Shown: positions 16,524 through 25,799, counted from the first letter of the stretch. The stretch is 64,000 nt of DNA from Ignavibacterium sp037440165 (GCF_037440165.1 NZ_JBBIUQ010000008.1:1-64000), one strand, 5' to 3'. Numbers and translations: made by a program. Notes: a model not told the origin generated them from the letters alone.

Positions 16524-16825
16524 TACTTGAATTATTTTGCACTAAAAATTACTCATAAAATATTTATTATATAATCCAAACTTTTTAAGCAAAAAAAATT
16601 TTCTTTCAGACTTTTGTTTTTAAATGATGATGTAATAATTTGTGATTGAAAGTTTGCACTGAAAAAATTTTTTTATCAGTTCTTGCGTTAAGAAAAATTT
16701 TTAGTTAGTTTCACGCCCACATTATTATTTGGGTCACTAAATATAGAACCTAAATAAAATTTTTTCAGTTCAAAACTCACCAATAATTAAACAAATTTTC
16801 TAAACCTAATCCGTGGGAGAGTTGG
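16524..16825. other. Divergent intergenic region between the ABC operon and nrdJ
   Basis: These 302 bases hold no gene. The region is very AT-rich with long A and T runs. CTGAAAAAA followed by TTTTTTTATCAG near 16658 forms a small palindrome, and a similar AATTTTTTCAGTTC recurs near 16760. TCACTAAATATAGAAC at 16734 resembles an NrdR box in about 11 of 16 positions, but no second box was found at the usual distance. No exact TAnnTTTG promoter box faces either gene. The sequence GTGGGAGAGTT just before the nrdJ ATG is its ribosome binding site. Confidence 0.5.
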
Positions 16826-19800
16826 ATGCATATAAAAAGATTTTTTACCGTTGAGGGGAAAGATCCTTTATCAGATTTTACATTCGATAGACGCACCTCA
16901 GAAATACGCAATCCGGATGGCTCTATAGTTTTCAAGATGGAAGATGTTTATGTACCTTCACAGTGGTCGCAGGTTGCAACAGATATCATCGCACAAAAAT
17001 ATTTTAGAAAAGCTGGTGTACCTAAACTGCTTAAGAAGTTAAAAGAGAAAGGTGTTCCCAATTGGTTACTGCCATCTGTAGCTGATACAGAAAGATTACA
17101 GGAATTACCCGAAAACGACAGATACACTTCTGAAAAAGATGCTCGTCAGGTTTTTCATCGCTTAGCTGGAACCTGGACATACTGGGGCTGGAAAGCAAAA
17201 TACTTTGATACAGAAGAAGACGCAAAAACTTTTTATGACGAAATGATGTATATGCTCGCAAATCAAATGACAGCACCAAACAGTCCGCAATGGTTTAATA
17301 CAGGATTGAACTGGGCTTATGGTATTTCAGGTCCTTCTCAAGGTCATTATTATGTAGATCATGAAACCGGTGAATTAGTAAAATCAACTGATGCATATAC
17401 TCACCCTCAGCCGCATGCTTGCTTCATTCAATCAATCAAGGATGATCTTGTTAATGAAGGAGGGATAATGGATTTATGGGTTCGTGAAGCAAGATTATTT
17501 AAGTATGGTTCTGGAACTGGTTCAAATTTTTCTGAACTTAGAGGAGCCAGCGAACCATTAAGTGGAGGTGGAAAATCTTCAGGATTAATGTCTTTCCTGA
17601 GAATAGGTGACCGTTCTGCAGGAGCCATTAAATCAGGAGGCACAACACGCAGAGCAGCAAAAATGGTTACTCTCGACCTAGATCATCCTGACATTGAAGA
17701 ATACATTAACTGGAAGGTTGTTGAGGAACAGAAAGTTGCTGCATTGGTTGCAGGTTCAAAACTATGCAATTATCATCTTAATGCAATTATGAAAGCCTGC
17801 TATGATGAGCACCCTGAAAATGATCGTTTCAATAGGCAGTTAAATAAAAAACTTAAGCATGCTATAATTGAAGCTCGAAAAGCTCAGATACCTAACAATT
17901 ATATTGAAAGAGTTATTCATCTTGCAAAACTGGGATTCAAATCAATTGAATTTCCTATATACGATACCGACTGGAATTCTGAAGCTTATGCAACCGTTTC
18001 TGGTCAGAATTCAAATAACTCTGTTCGTGTAACAAATGATTTTATGCAAGCTGTTATAAATGACGGTGACTGGAAATTATATTGGAGAATCGAAAAGAGG
18101 AAAGCTAAAAAAGAAAACAGAGAACCTAAACCGTGCAAAGTTTTAAAAGCACGTGATCTTTGGGATCAAATCGCTTATGCTGCCTGGTCCTCAGCTGATC
18201 CTGGAATTCAATATCACGATACTATTAATGAATGGCATACCTGTCCATCTGGCGGTGAAATCAGAGCATCAAATCCTTGCAGTGAATATATGTTTCTTGA
18301 TGATACTGCTTGTAATCTTGCATCAATCAATCTTGTAAAATTTTATGACGAGAAAAATCTGAAGTTTAATATAAGTGCTTTAAGACATGCTTCAAGATTA
18401 TGGACTATGGTTTTAGAAATCAGTGTTGTGATGGCTCAATTTCCAAGTAAGGAAATTGCAAGATTAAGTTATGAATACCGTACGCTTGGATTAGGTTATG
18501 CAAATCTCGGAGCATTACTGATGCTTCAGGGAATTCCATATGATAGTAATGAAGGTTTTGCAATTGCTGGTGCATTAACCGCTATAATGCATATGACAGC
18601 TTATGCAACATCAGCGGAACTCGCAAAAGAAGCAGGACCATTTCCACGATACGAAGAGAATAAAGAAAATATGCTGCGTGCTTTGAGAAATCACAAAAGA
18701 GCTGCATATAATGTTCCGAATGAAGAATATGAGGGTTTGACAATCTTCCCAGTTGGAATTAATCCCAAGCATTGTCCATCCGATTTATTGCAAGCTGCGA
18801 GAGAGGACGCTGATCGTGCTGTTGAATTGGGAACATTGTACGGATATCGTAACGCCCAGGTAACTGCAATCGCTCCAACAGGTACAATCGGATTGGTTAT
18901 GGATTGCGATACTACTGGTGTCGAACCAGATTTTGCATTGGTTAAATTCAAAAAACTCGCTGGCGGTGGCTACTTTAAGATTATTAATCAGTCAATTCCA
19001 CCGGCACTTGAAAAACTCGGATATAATAAAGATCAGATTAATGAAATAATAAAATATGCAAAAGGTGCTGGAACACTTGAAGGTTGTCCTTATATCAATC
19101 CTCAATCCTTAAAAGCAAAAGGTTTCACCGAAGAAATAATAAATAAGATAGATAAAACATTACCATCAGTATTTGATATATCATTTGCTTTCAACCGTTA
19201 CACAATTGGTGATGAGTTCTTAACTAAAACACTTGGCTTCCGTGAAGATGAAATCAATTCATATGATTTCGATTTACTGCAGCGACTTGGATTCTCGAAG
19301 CAGGAAATTGCTACAGCCAATGATTACATCTGCGGCACAATGACGATTGAAGGCGCTCCTTTTCTAAAACATGAGCATTATCCTGTTTTTGATTGTGCAA
19401 ACAAATGTGGTAAAAAAGGCACAAGGTTTATCAGACCAATTGCACACATTAAAATGATGGCTGCTGCTCAACCATTTATTTCCGGTGCTATTTCAAAAAC
19501 AATTAACCTTCCCAACAATGCATCAATTGAAGATATTAAAGATGCTTATCTGCAATCATGGAAACTCGGAGTTAAGGCTAATGCCGTTTACAGAGATGGT
19601 TCAAAACTTTCACAACCATTAAATACGCTTACAGAAGAAGAGGCAGAAGCAATTCTTGAAGAAAAAGAAAAGAATGATATAGTTAAAGTAGCAGAGAAGA
19701 TAATTCACAGATACATTGCAAAACGAAGAAGATTACCGGATCGCAGAAGCGGATACACACAGAAAGCAAAGATAAACGGACAATCAGTTTACATCAGAAC

Positions 19801-20410
19801 CGGTGAGTATGAAAATGGTCAGTTGGGAGAAATTTTTATTGATATGCATCGTGAAGGCGCTGCATTCAGAAGTCTGTTGAACTGTTTCGCTATTTCAATT
19901 TCTCTCGGCTTGCAGCATGGCGTTCCGCTTGAAGAATTTGTTGATGCATTTGTATTTACGAAATTTGAACCCAGCGGCATTGTAACCGGAAATGAAAAAA
20001 TCAAAATGGCAACTTCAGTAATTGACTACATATTCCGTGAACTTGCTGTCACTTATTTAGGCAGAAATGACCTTGCTCATGTAAATGATGATGAAATCCA
20101 CAGCAAAGCTTCAAGAGGAATAGTAAAGAAAATATCTGAACCTGATTTTTACAGTGAAGAAGTTGTAAGTGAAAGAGTTGTTGAACTAGATAAACACAAC
20201 ATCGACTCATTTTCATACTCACCTTCTCCAGCAAGCTTTGGAATAAGCTCACCAGAATCAAAAATAAATGGTTTGACTGCAAAAGTGAAGAAAGCAATTG
20301 AAAGTGGTTATACAGGTGATATTTGTCCTGAATGTCAAAGTATTACAATGGTAAGAAACGGAACTTGTTTGAAATGTATGACTTGCGGAGCTACAACCGG
20401 CTGCAGTTAA
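16826..20410 (+). CDS. nrdJ: Adenosylcobalamin-dependent class II ribonucleotide reductase
   Basis: This 1194-residue enzyme reduces ribonucleotides to deoxyribonucleotides using a radical made from adenosylcobalamin. An N-terminal extension (about 1-140) precedes the ten-stranded barrel. Redox cysteine C199 is in HACFIQS, the active-site loop has N483, C485 and E487 in NPCSE, and partner cysteine C496 is in TACNLASIN; this 11-residue spacing is the class II pattern. The string GTGSNFSELRG is a B12-dependent reductase hallmark. The C-terminus ends in a TSCPD-like region and a cysteine-rich tail (CPEC, CLKC, CGATTGC) that probably re-reduces the active site. No cobalamin riboswitch was seen upstream. 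It is transcribed alone and ends at a strong terminator. Confidence 0.96.
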   Translation: MHIKRFFTVEGKDPLSDFTFDRRTSEIRNPDGSIVFKMEDVYVPSQWSQVATDIIAQKYFRKAGVPKLLKKLKEKGVPNWLLPSVADTERLQELPENDRYTSEKDARQVFHRLAGTWTYWGWKAKYFDTEEDAKTFYDEMMYMLANQMTAPNSPQWFNTGLNWAYGISGPSQGHYYVDHETGELVKSTDAYTHPQPHACFIQSIKDDLVNEGGIMDLWVREARLFKYGSGTGSNFSELRGASEPLSGGGKSSGLMSFLRIGDRSAGAIKSGGTTRRAAKMVTLDLDHPDIEEYINWKVVEEQKVAALVAGSKLCNYHLNAIMKACYDEHPENDRFNRQLNKKLKHAIIEARKAQIPNNYIERVIHLAKLGFKSIEFPIYDTDWNSEAYATVSGQNSNNSVRVTNDFMQAVINDGDWKLYWRIEKRKAKKENREPKPCKVLKARDLWDQIAYAAWSSADPGIQYHDTINEWHTCPSGGEIRASNPCSEYMFLDDTACNLASINLVKFYDEKNLKFNISALRHASRLWTMVLEISVVMAQFPSKEIARLSYEYRTLGLGYANLGALLMLQGIPYDSNEGFAIAGALTAIMHMTAYATSAELAKEAGPFPRYEENKENMLRALRNHKRAAYNVPNEEYEGLTIFPVGINPKHCPSDLLQAAREDADRAVELGTLYGYRNAQVTAIAPTGTIGLVMDCDTTGVEPDFALVKFKKLAGGGYFKIINQSIPPALEKLGYNKDQINEIIKYAKGAGTLEGCPYINPQSLKAKGFTEEIINKIDKTLPSVFDISFAFNRYTIGDEFLTKTLGFREDEINSYDFDLLQRLGFSKQEIATANDYICGTMTIEGAPFLKHEHYPVFDCANKCGKKGTRFIRPIAHIKMMAAAQPFISGAISKTINLPNNASIEDIKDAYLQSWKLGVKANAVYRDGSKLSQPLNTLTEEEAEAILEEKEKNDIVKVAEKIIHRYIAKRRRLPDRRSGYTQKAKINGQSVYIRTGEYENGQLGEIFIDMHREGAAFRSLLNCFAISISLGLQHGVPLEEFVDAFVFTKFEPSGIVTGNEKIKMATSVIDYIFRELAVTYLGRNDLAHVNDDEIHSKASRGIVKKISEPDFYSEEVVSERVVELDKHNIDSFSYSPSPASFGISSPESKINGLTAKVKKAIESGYTGDICPECQSITMVRNGTCLKCMTCGATTGCS

Positions 20411-20434
20411 TTGAAAACAGAAGAACAGAAAATT

Positions 20435-20471
20435 AACTCTCCTGAAATAACGCAGGAGAGTTTTTTATTTT
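20435..20471. terminator. Strong terminator between nrdJ and the NlpC gene
   Basis: A perfect ten-base stem, AACTCTCCTG with CAGGAGAGTT, encloses eight bases and is followed by TTTTTTATTTT. It lies 24 bases after the nrdJ stop and can also end the converging rpoD-NlpC transcript. Confidence 0.9.
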
Positions 20472-21135
20472 AAAAAGTACTATCATCAACAACTCTTCTC
20501 GCGCCCATATATCTTCTGGAATAATAATCTTCATCAAGCGAAGATATCATTACTCCGCCTTTAGTGCTTGCATGAGCAAATAAACCATCTCCAATGTAAA
20601 TACCAACATGACCTGGTCTTACTCTTCTTCTTGTGTTAAAAAAAACCAGATCACCGAATTGAAGTTCATCTCTGCTCTCAATAATCTTTCCCTGAGTAAA
20701 TTGATCACGAGCAGTACGATTAAGATTTACATTTAATGCATCCTGATAAACCGATTGTGTAAATGCGCTGCAATCAATTCCATTAAGGGTACTTCCACCG
20801 AACTTATAAGGAGTATCGAGATATTTTATTATTTCCATAATTAGTTTTTCACGGGCAGTAGTTTGTTCAGCACTTAGATTATTATTCATTTCCAGTTTCA
20901 TCATGATTTCAGAAATATCATAACTTGATTGCTCTTCAGGCATATCATCAGGATCGAGATATTCAATAATTGCATCGTTATCATCAATGATCTGAGTGTC
21001 AGAAATTTCAATTGTAATTTCCTGCTGAGATTGCTCAGTTGTCTTTCCGTATCTTACTGTATTGGAAACGGATGAACATCCAAAATAAAATAACGATAAA
21101 AGTAAGAGTAAATAAAAAAGAAAATAACGGTTCAT
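20470..21135 (-). CDS. NlpC/P60 family lipoprotein (cell-wall endopeptidase)
   Basis: This 221-residue protein is an exported lipoprotein: a long hydrophobic signal runs into FYFGC, with lipidated C20. A linker rich in acidic residues covers about 21-95. The NlpC/P60 domain (about 96-215) keeps the catalytic triad positions: C122 in GIDCSAFTQ, H176 in GHVGIYIGDG and H188 in FAHAST. Such enzymes cut peptide stems in peptidoglycan, typically the D-Glu to diamino acid bond, as in Spr/MepS. It should sit in the outer membrane facing the wall. It starts three bases after the rpoD stop, so the wall enzyme and the primary sigma factor share a transcript. Confidence 0.93.
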   Translation of the reverse strand: MNRYFLFYLLLLLSLFYFGCSSVSNTVRYGKTTEQSQQEITIEISDTQIIDDNDAIIEYLDPDDMPEEQSSYDISEIMMKLEMNNNLSAEQTTAREKLIMEIIKYLDTPYKFGGSTLNGIDCSAFTQSVYQDALNVNLNRTARDQFTQGKIIESRDELQFGDLVFFNTRRRVRPGHVGIYIGDGLFAHASTKGGVMISSLDEDYYSRRYMGARRVVDDSTF

Positions 21136-21138
21136 TAA

Positions 21139-21993
21139 TTATCCAAGATATGATTTCAGGTTTTTACTTTTAGAGTTGTGCCTAAGTTTTCTAATCGCTT
21201 TTTCTTTGATTTGTCTAACTCTTTCACGAGTGAGATTAAATTTTTCACCAATTTCCTCTAATGTAAGCGGTTGATCTGTTTCAATTCCGAAATATAATTT
21301 CAGAACTTCTTTTTCACGGTCGTTCAAAATATTTAGTGCACTCTTAATTTCTGCTTTAAGTGACTCATTCATAAGTTCTTCATCCGGAGACGGCAGGTCG
21401 TCGTTAACTAAAACATCGTGCAAACTATTTTCATCATTCTGATTAAACGGCGCATCCATCGACATTGGTTTTCCATTCATCCTCAAAACATCGCTTAATT
21501 CATCGACATCCATTTCGAGAGCGCTTGCTAATTCTTCAGGGCTTGGTTCTCTTTCAAATTCCTGTTCAAGTCTTCCATATTCTTTGCCTATTCTGTTGAG
21601 AGTTCCAACTCTGTTTAAAGGTAATCTAACAATTCTCGATTGTTCTGCAAGTGCTTGAAGGATTGATTGTCTTATCCACCAGACTGCATAAGAGATAAAT
21701 TTAAATCCGCGGGTTTCATCAAATCTTCTGGCAGCTTTCATTAAACCAACATTACCTTCATTTATCAAATCACCTAAAGACAAACCCTGATTTTGATATT
21801 GTTTTGCAACACTAACAACAAATCGCAAATTAGATTTTATCAATCGTTCAAGAGCTGGGTTATCACCATTTCTTATTTGAATTGCAAGTCTGATTTCATC
21901 TTCCGGTGTGAGAAGAGGTTCTTTAGCTATTTCACTCAGATATTTATCGAGTGAAGCTGCCTCTCGGTTTGTTATGTGCTTAAATAGTTTCAC
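21139..21993 (-). CDS. rpoD: Primary RNA polymerase sigma factor (short Bacteroidetes type)
   Basis: This 284-residue protein is the primary sigma factor of the Bacteroidetes/Chlorobi type. It has region 1.2 (about 12-45), region 2 with NLRFVVSVAKQYQNQGLSL and the promoter-melting string FKFISYAVWWIRQSI, region 3, and region 4 with the helix-turn-helix LTLEEIGEKFNLTRERVRQI. It lacks region 1.1 and the long non-conserved region, as is normal for this clade. This type reads TAnnTTTG -7 boxes, matching the promoters seen here. The start is GTG, preceded by GTGAGGTGAGAG; no ATG is available nearby in frame. It is followed after three bases by the NlpC lipoprotein gene. Confidence 0.95.
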   Translation of the reverse strand: MKLFKHITNREAASLDKYLSEIAKEPLLTPEDEIRLAIQIRNGDNPALERLIKSNLRFVVSVAKQYQNQGLSLGDLINEGNVGLMKAARRFDETRGFKFISYAVWWIRQSILQALAEQSRIVRLPLNRVGTLNRIGKEYGRLEQEFEREPSPEELASALEMDVDELSDVLRMNGKPMSMDAPFNQNDENSLHDVLVNDDLPSPDEELMNESLKAEIKSALNILNDREKEVLKLYFGIETDQPLTLEEIGEKFNLTRERVRQIKEKAIRKLRHNSKSKNLKSYLG

Positions 21994-22132
21994 CTCTCAC
22001 CTCACATAATTTCATTCAAACTTGTTATTTTCATTCGACAAAAATTTAATAAAAGAATTTTTCTATTACTCTGAGTTAAGATAATAAAGCAATAAAAAAA
22101 TATAAACTGATTTTTTAGTGAAATTATATTTG

Positions 22133-22525
22133 TTACTTATCTGATGTTTTAGATTTAGAGATAACCATTACTTTACCAATTTTATATTTTTCAGGTGAGT
22201 TGCTTGCAATTATCAGGTTATTCTTTTCTGCCACTATGTAAAACAAACATTTGCGGTAATTACTGAACTTATCTGAATATTGAGGTATATCAAGTGTATA
22301 TCTGCTGTTTAATCCCAACACTTTTAGTGCATACAGAAGTTTTTTAATTGCAATTTTGTGTTCGTCAGTTGTTGCAGAAAAATATAACTCTGATGCGTTC
22401 ATCACTGTAGTAAAGCATTCCCCTTTTGTCATCAGCGAAGTAAGAAAAGAGAGGTTTTTTTTATCGCTATGAGTCAGATGTTCGTAAAGAACATCTGTAT
22501 CAACAAGATAGCTTTTATTTGGCAT
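22133..22525 (-). CDS. Degenerate PIN-domain-like protein
   Basis: The 130-residue protein has the outline of a VapC-type PIN domain. YLVDTDVLYEHL gives the first acidic residue (D9), MNASELYFS gives the second (E46), and the end, AEKNNLIIASNSPEKYKIGKVMVI, follows the last strand-helix-strand of the fold. The third acidic position, usually in a D..IAA.A helix, is replaced by a lysine/cysteine stretch, and the final aspartate is not evident. With only two of four metal ligands it is probably not an active RNase. It lies one base after a 77-residue gene, an arrangement like toxin-antitoxin pairs, but the partner is not a known antitoxin. The family call is by pattern only. Confidence 0.6.
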   Translation of the reverse strand: MPNKSYLVDTDVLYEHLTHSDKKNLSFLTSLMTKGECFTTVMNASELYFSATTDEHKIAIKKLLYALKVLGLNSRYTLDIPQYSDKFSNYRKCLFYIVAEKNNLIIASNSPEKYKIGKVMVISKSKTSDK

Positions 22526-22526
22526 T

Positions 22527-22760
22527 TTACTTTTTAAGTCTAAAGTTTTTCCCTTTTAGAGAACCCTGAGTTTTTATAAAGTCTATTACAAACATTTCAT
22601 CAAGTCTTTGAACACTTGAAATTTTTTCTACAAGTTTTATCTGAGATTTCGACAAACCTTCATAACTTTTACTTCCGAGAAATATCCGGTAATTATATCC
22701 GGGTTCAAATTTCACAAAAACATTTTTAGGATTTAAAAAATCGTGTGTATTCTTCTTCAT
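22527..22760 (-). CDS. Small protein of unknown function paired with the pseudo-PIN gene
   Basis: I do not recognise this 77-residue protein. It is basic, with many lysines at both ends, and has no signal peptide, membrane helix or cysteines. The middle (SKSQIKLVEKISSVQRLDE) could be a short helix pair, and a FIKTQGSLKGKNFRL tail ends the chain. It begins with ATG eight bases after deoB and is followed after a single base by the pseudo-PIN gene, so all three share a transcript. Its position is that of an antitoxin, but no ribbon-helix-helix, AbrB or HTH pattern is visible. Length, spacing and codon usage like its neighbours suggest a real gene. Confidence 0.6.
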   Translation of the reverse strand: MKKNTHDFLNPKNVFVKFEPGYNYRIFLGSKSYEGLSKSQIKLVEKISSVQRLDEMFVIDFIKTQGSLKGKNFRLKK

Positions 22761-22767
22761 AATATTC

Positions 22768-23931
22768 TTATAAGTTTAAGAAGCTTTCTCCGAATAAATC
22801 TGTATTGATTTTAAAATATTCCGCAACTGTTTTACCAACATCGGCAAATGTGCTTCTTGTTCCTAAATTGTTTGATCGTTTGTTTTTTCTATAATAAAGA
22901 AGCGGAACATACTCTCTGCTGTGATCAGTGCTTGGGGTTGTTGGGTCATTTCCATGATCTGAAGTAATTATCAGGCGATCATTTTCACCTAATTTATTGA
23001 GTAAGATTGGTAAGAAGTCATCAAACTCTTTCAGAGCATTATAAAACCCTTGTGGATCATTTCGATGACCAAAGTAAACATCAAAATCAACAAGATTAAC
23101 AAAAACAAAAGATGAGGATACCATTGACACATATTCTAACAGAGTATTCATTCCTTCAGAATTTGATTTTGTATGTTCAGAAACATTAATACCACGATGA
23201 TTAAACAAGTCGTTTATTTTTCCAATTGCAATGGTGTTTATTCCATTTTGCTGAAGATAATCGAGAATAGTTTTTGATGGAGGAGCGAGTGAATAATCTT
23301 TTCTGTTGGTTGTTCTGGTATAATTACCATTTTCACCTAAAAATGGTCTAGCAATAACTCTTCCTACAACCAAAGGAGGAATTAAAATCTGATTTCGTGT
23401 AATTTCACAAATGCGATAAAGGTTTTCCAAACCGAAATGTTCTTCGTGTGCTGCAATCTGAAATACTGAATCTGCTGAAGTGTAAACAATCGGAAAACCA
23501 GTCCTTATATGTTCATCACCAAGTTCATTTATAATCTCAGTTCCGGAAGCAGGTTTATTTCCGAGCACACCTTTCACACCGGTAAGTTCAATAAATTTTT
23601 TAATAATATCATCAGGAAAGTCATTCGGAAAATAATCAAAATTAAAATCAACCTTTAATCCGGAAATTTCCCAATGCCCCGATGTGCTGTCCTTTCCTTT
23701 CGAAACTTCATTCATCTTTCCAAATGAAGCCATTGGTTTTTGAACAGGTTCAATTCCGTTTATGGGAATTATGTTTCCGAGTCCAAGTTTCTGGAGATTC
23801 GGGAGAGAAATATTTCCGAGTGCTTTGCTAATATTTCCAAGCGTGTTACTTCCTTTATCACCGTATAATTCAGCATCAGGAAGTTCGCCAACACCAACTC
23901 CGTCAAGTATAATAACGATAAAATTATTCAT
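22768..23931 (-). CDS. deoB: Phosphopentomutase
   Basis: This 387-residue alkaline-phosphatase-superfamily enzyme interconverts ribose or deoxyribose 1-phosphate and 5-phosphate in nucleoside salvage. The N-terminal IVIILDGVGVGELPDA carries metal ligand D10. GKDSTSGHWE holds T83, the residue phosphorylated in the catalytic cycle. The second metal cluster is seen in SDHGNDPTTPSTDHSRE near the C-terminus, with VDFDVYFGHRND before it. The cap domain occupies about 100-220. Length is normal. No other nucleoside salvage genes are near: the GAF-domain gene lies 11 bases upstream and the small unknown gene follows. Confidence 0.95.
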   Translation of the reverse strand: MNNFIVIILDGVGVGELPDAELYGDKGSNTLGNISKALGNISLPNLQKLGLGNIIPINGIEPVQKPMASFGKMNEVSKGKDSTSGHWEISGLKVDFNFDYFPNDFPDDIIKKFIELTGVKGVLGNKPASGTEIINELGDEHIRTGFPIVYTSADSVFQIAAHEEHFGLENLYRICEITRNQILIPPLVVGRVIARPFLGENGNYTRTTNRKDYSLAPPSKTILDYLQQNGINTIAIGKINDLFNHRGINVSEHTKSNSEGMNTLLEYVSMVSSSFVFVNLVDFDVYFGHRNDPQGFYNALKEFDDFLPILLNKLGENDRLIITSDHGNDPTTPSTDHSREYVPLLYYRKNKRSNNLGTRSTFADVGKTVAEYFKINTDLFGESFLNL

Positions 23932-23942
23932 TCGATGATTGA

Positions 23943-25799
23943 TTAGTTAATGTTTCTGACTGTGTTGCCACCTTTTTCAACAGCTTTCTGAAGAGCAAGA
24001 TGAGCATTTTCTAAAATTTCATCTGCATTAGTTCTTCCAGTTGTTGCTGCAACTCCAATTGAAATTGTATAAGTATTCTGTTTGGAAATTACAGATACTG
24101 GTTTTCTTGCAACCTTTACACGAAGCTTTTCAGCCCAGATATAGACAGCCTTAGGTTCAGTATTAAAAAAATGTATGGCAAAAATTCTTTCCTCTAACCT
24201 TCCGAAAATTGCAAAAGGAGTTAAGTCTTCAGAAATTGCTTCTGCAACTGACTCAAGAACTTTAGGAAATGGATCTCCATCAAATAATGATTCCTGTTCA
24301 AGGAATTCATCTATTTTAATTAGTGCAAGTGCTCCCTGAGCTTTTACTGAATATTGCTTAAACAAATCTTCAGTTAATCTATGCTTAAAGTTTTCAGCAT
24401 TCAAAGCTCTCGTATCAAGGTCTAATGCAATAAGACTTCTTAATAGTTTTTGGGATGAATGAGAATAAATAATATAGGCAATAATGTTTACTGCGCTCTG
24501 AAGAAATTTAACATCAGCATTTGTATAGTGACTTTTCTTCAGTGTTTCAAAACATAAAACTCCAAAGTTCTGATTTGAATAAACAATTGGAATAGCCAGA
24601 AATGAGCCGTCGAGAGTAAGATCTTCATTTTTTGTAAATCGTTTGAAATTATCTGAGTTCATTTCATCAATCTTAACAGCTAAACCTGTTGCAACAGCTT
24701 TTCCAACAATTGTAGATGATAAATCAACCTGCAAGCCTTGTCCGATATATTTCAATGTGGTGTTATTAACTACTTTAACAACTTCAAATCTTTTTTCAAC
24801 CGGTTTAAAATAAACGAAAGTGAAAACATCCCATTCAATTAAGTCTTTTAAAGATGCCTGAATTGCATTAAATACTCCCTCTTCAGTTTCAAAATCTGAG
24901 TCAGGACCAATAAGCTTTAATAATGCTTTCAGTCTGTTTTGTGAAATCAGGTCGGAATGTTTCTCTTCAAAGATTTGAATAATCATAGTAATAACTCTTA
25001 CGAAACGACCTAAAGAATAAATCGTCTCAATGCCGAAAGCATCATCCATTTTAGAATCCATTGCCAGGATTCCGATAAGATTGTTTTCATAAAAAAGAGG
25101 AACACCAACAAAGCTTCTAATTCCCTGCGGCTTATCGTAATATCTGATAACATCGGCTTCAGCAGTTGGCGAGATGTTGCTGAGCAATTCTGGTTCACTT
25201 TTCTGAACTATTTTGCTCAGAATATCATCTTCAATATCAAACTTACGAGAGCTAATATCATTGCTTACCGAAACAAATTTTTCAATACTGAGTTTTTCTT
25301 TTTTTCTGTTGTACCAAAAGAACAGAGCAGAATGCGCTGAATAAGCATCTTTAATGACAGCTAAAACTTTTTCAAGTGCAAAAGCAAATTTTCCATCATT
25401 GCCTATTTCAGCAGGAAGCTCTTCTTTAGCAATCTCTTCAAATTTTTCTCTTAAGTCAGGCGGTTTAAGTTTTGTATCTGAGGATCTGACAAAATTGGGT
25501 TTGTAATTATCGGCAGTTATAACATTAATATCTTTATTCTTTGAAATTATCTTAAATGATTCTTCAGTTTCAGAAACAGGGCTTGGGATATATTCGGATT
25601 CAAGATCATCTGATGATTCAATAGAAAACTTTCCATCAAATCGAATTGAGTCGCGTAAAAAAATAATAAAAGCAATATAGATCACCATCAACGCAATCGT
25701 GATAACACGAATGAGCAAATCATCTGTGAAGAATAAAATTGCTGCAAGAACCGGAACAATCAAAAATATCAGTAAACGTTTTCTTTGTCTTTTGTTCAT
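23943..25799 (-). CDS. Membrane-anchored double-GAF protein with degenerate GGDEF domain
   Basis: The 618-residue protein has two N-terminal membrane helices (about 7-25 and 29-48), an acidic linker, a first GAF domain (about 135-275), a second GAF domain (about 300-445) and a C-terminal GGDEF-fold domain (about 455-616). In the last, the signature loop reads GRLEER at 533-538 instead of GGDEF, while the flanking FAIF and IFAIHFF strands and the late YTISIGVAATTG strand remain. It should therefore be unable to make cyclic di-GMP and probably acts as a sensor or protein-binding output. The ligands of the GAF domains are unknown. It lies between engB and deoB on the same strand. Confidence 0.85.
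   Translation of the reverse strand: MNKRQRKRLLIFLIVPVLAAILFFTDDLLIRVITIALMVIYIAFIIFLRDSIRFDGKFSIESSDDLESEYIPSPVSETEESFKIISKNKDINVITADNYKPNFVRSSDTKLKPPDLREKFEEIAKEELPAEIGNDGKFAFALEKVLAVIKDAYSAHSALFFWYNRKKEKLSIEKFVSVSNDISSRKFDIEDDILSKIVQKSEPELLSNISPTAEADVIRYYDKPQGIRSFVGVPLFYENNLIGILAMDSKMDDAFGIETIYSLGRFVRVITMIIQIFEEKHSDLISQNRLKALLKLIGPDSDFETEEGVFNAIQASLKDLIEWDVFTFVYFKPVEKRFEVVKVVNNTTLKYIGQGLQVDLSSTIVGKAVATGLAVKIDEMNSDNFKRFTKNEDLTLDGSFLAIPIVYSNQNFGVLCFETLKKSHYTNADVKFLQSAVNIIAYIIYSHSSQKLLRSLIALDLDTRALNAENFKHRLTEDLFKQYSVKAQGALALIKIDEFLEQESLFDGDPFPKVLESVAEAISEDLTPFAIFGRLEERIFAIHFFNTEPKAVYIWAEKLRVKVARKPVSVISKQNTYTISIGVAATTGRTNADEILENAHLALQKAVEKGGNTVRNIN

Noticed and set aside
16734..16749. NrdR box upstream of nrdJ
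   Set aside because: About 11 of 16 positions agree and no second box lies at the usual 31-32 base distance, so it is not listed as a regulatory site.
16524..16825. Cobalamin riboswitch before nrdJ
   Set aside because: No convincing B12 box or surrounding conserved helices were found.
22125..22132. TATATTTG promoter box on the plus strand antisense to the pseudo-PIN gene
   Set aside because: It has no -33 partner and no downstream plus-strand gene. Such 8-base matches are expected by chance every 1-2 kb in this AT-rich DNA.
22133..22760. Classical VapBC toxin-antitoxin module
   Set aside because: The PIN-like protein lacks the third and fourth acidic ligands and the partner has no known antitoxin fold, so an active toxin call is not supported.
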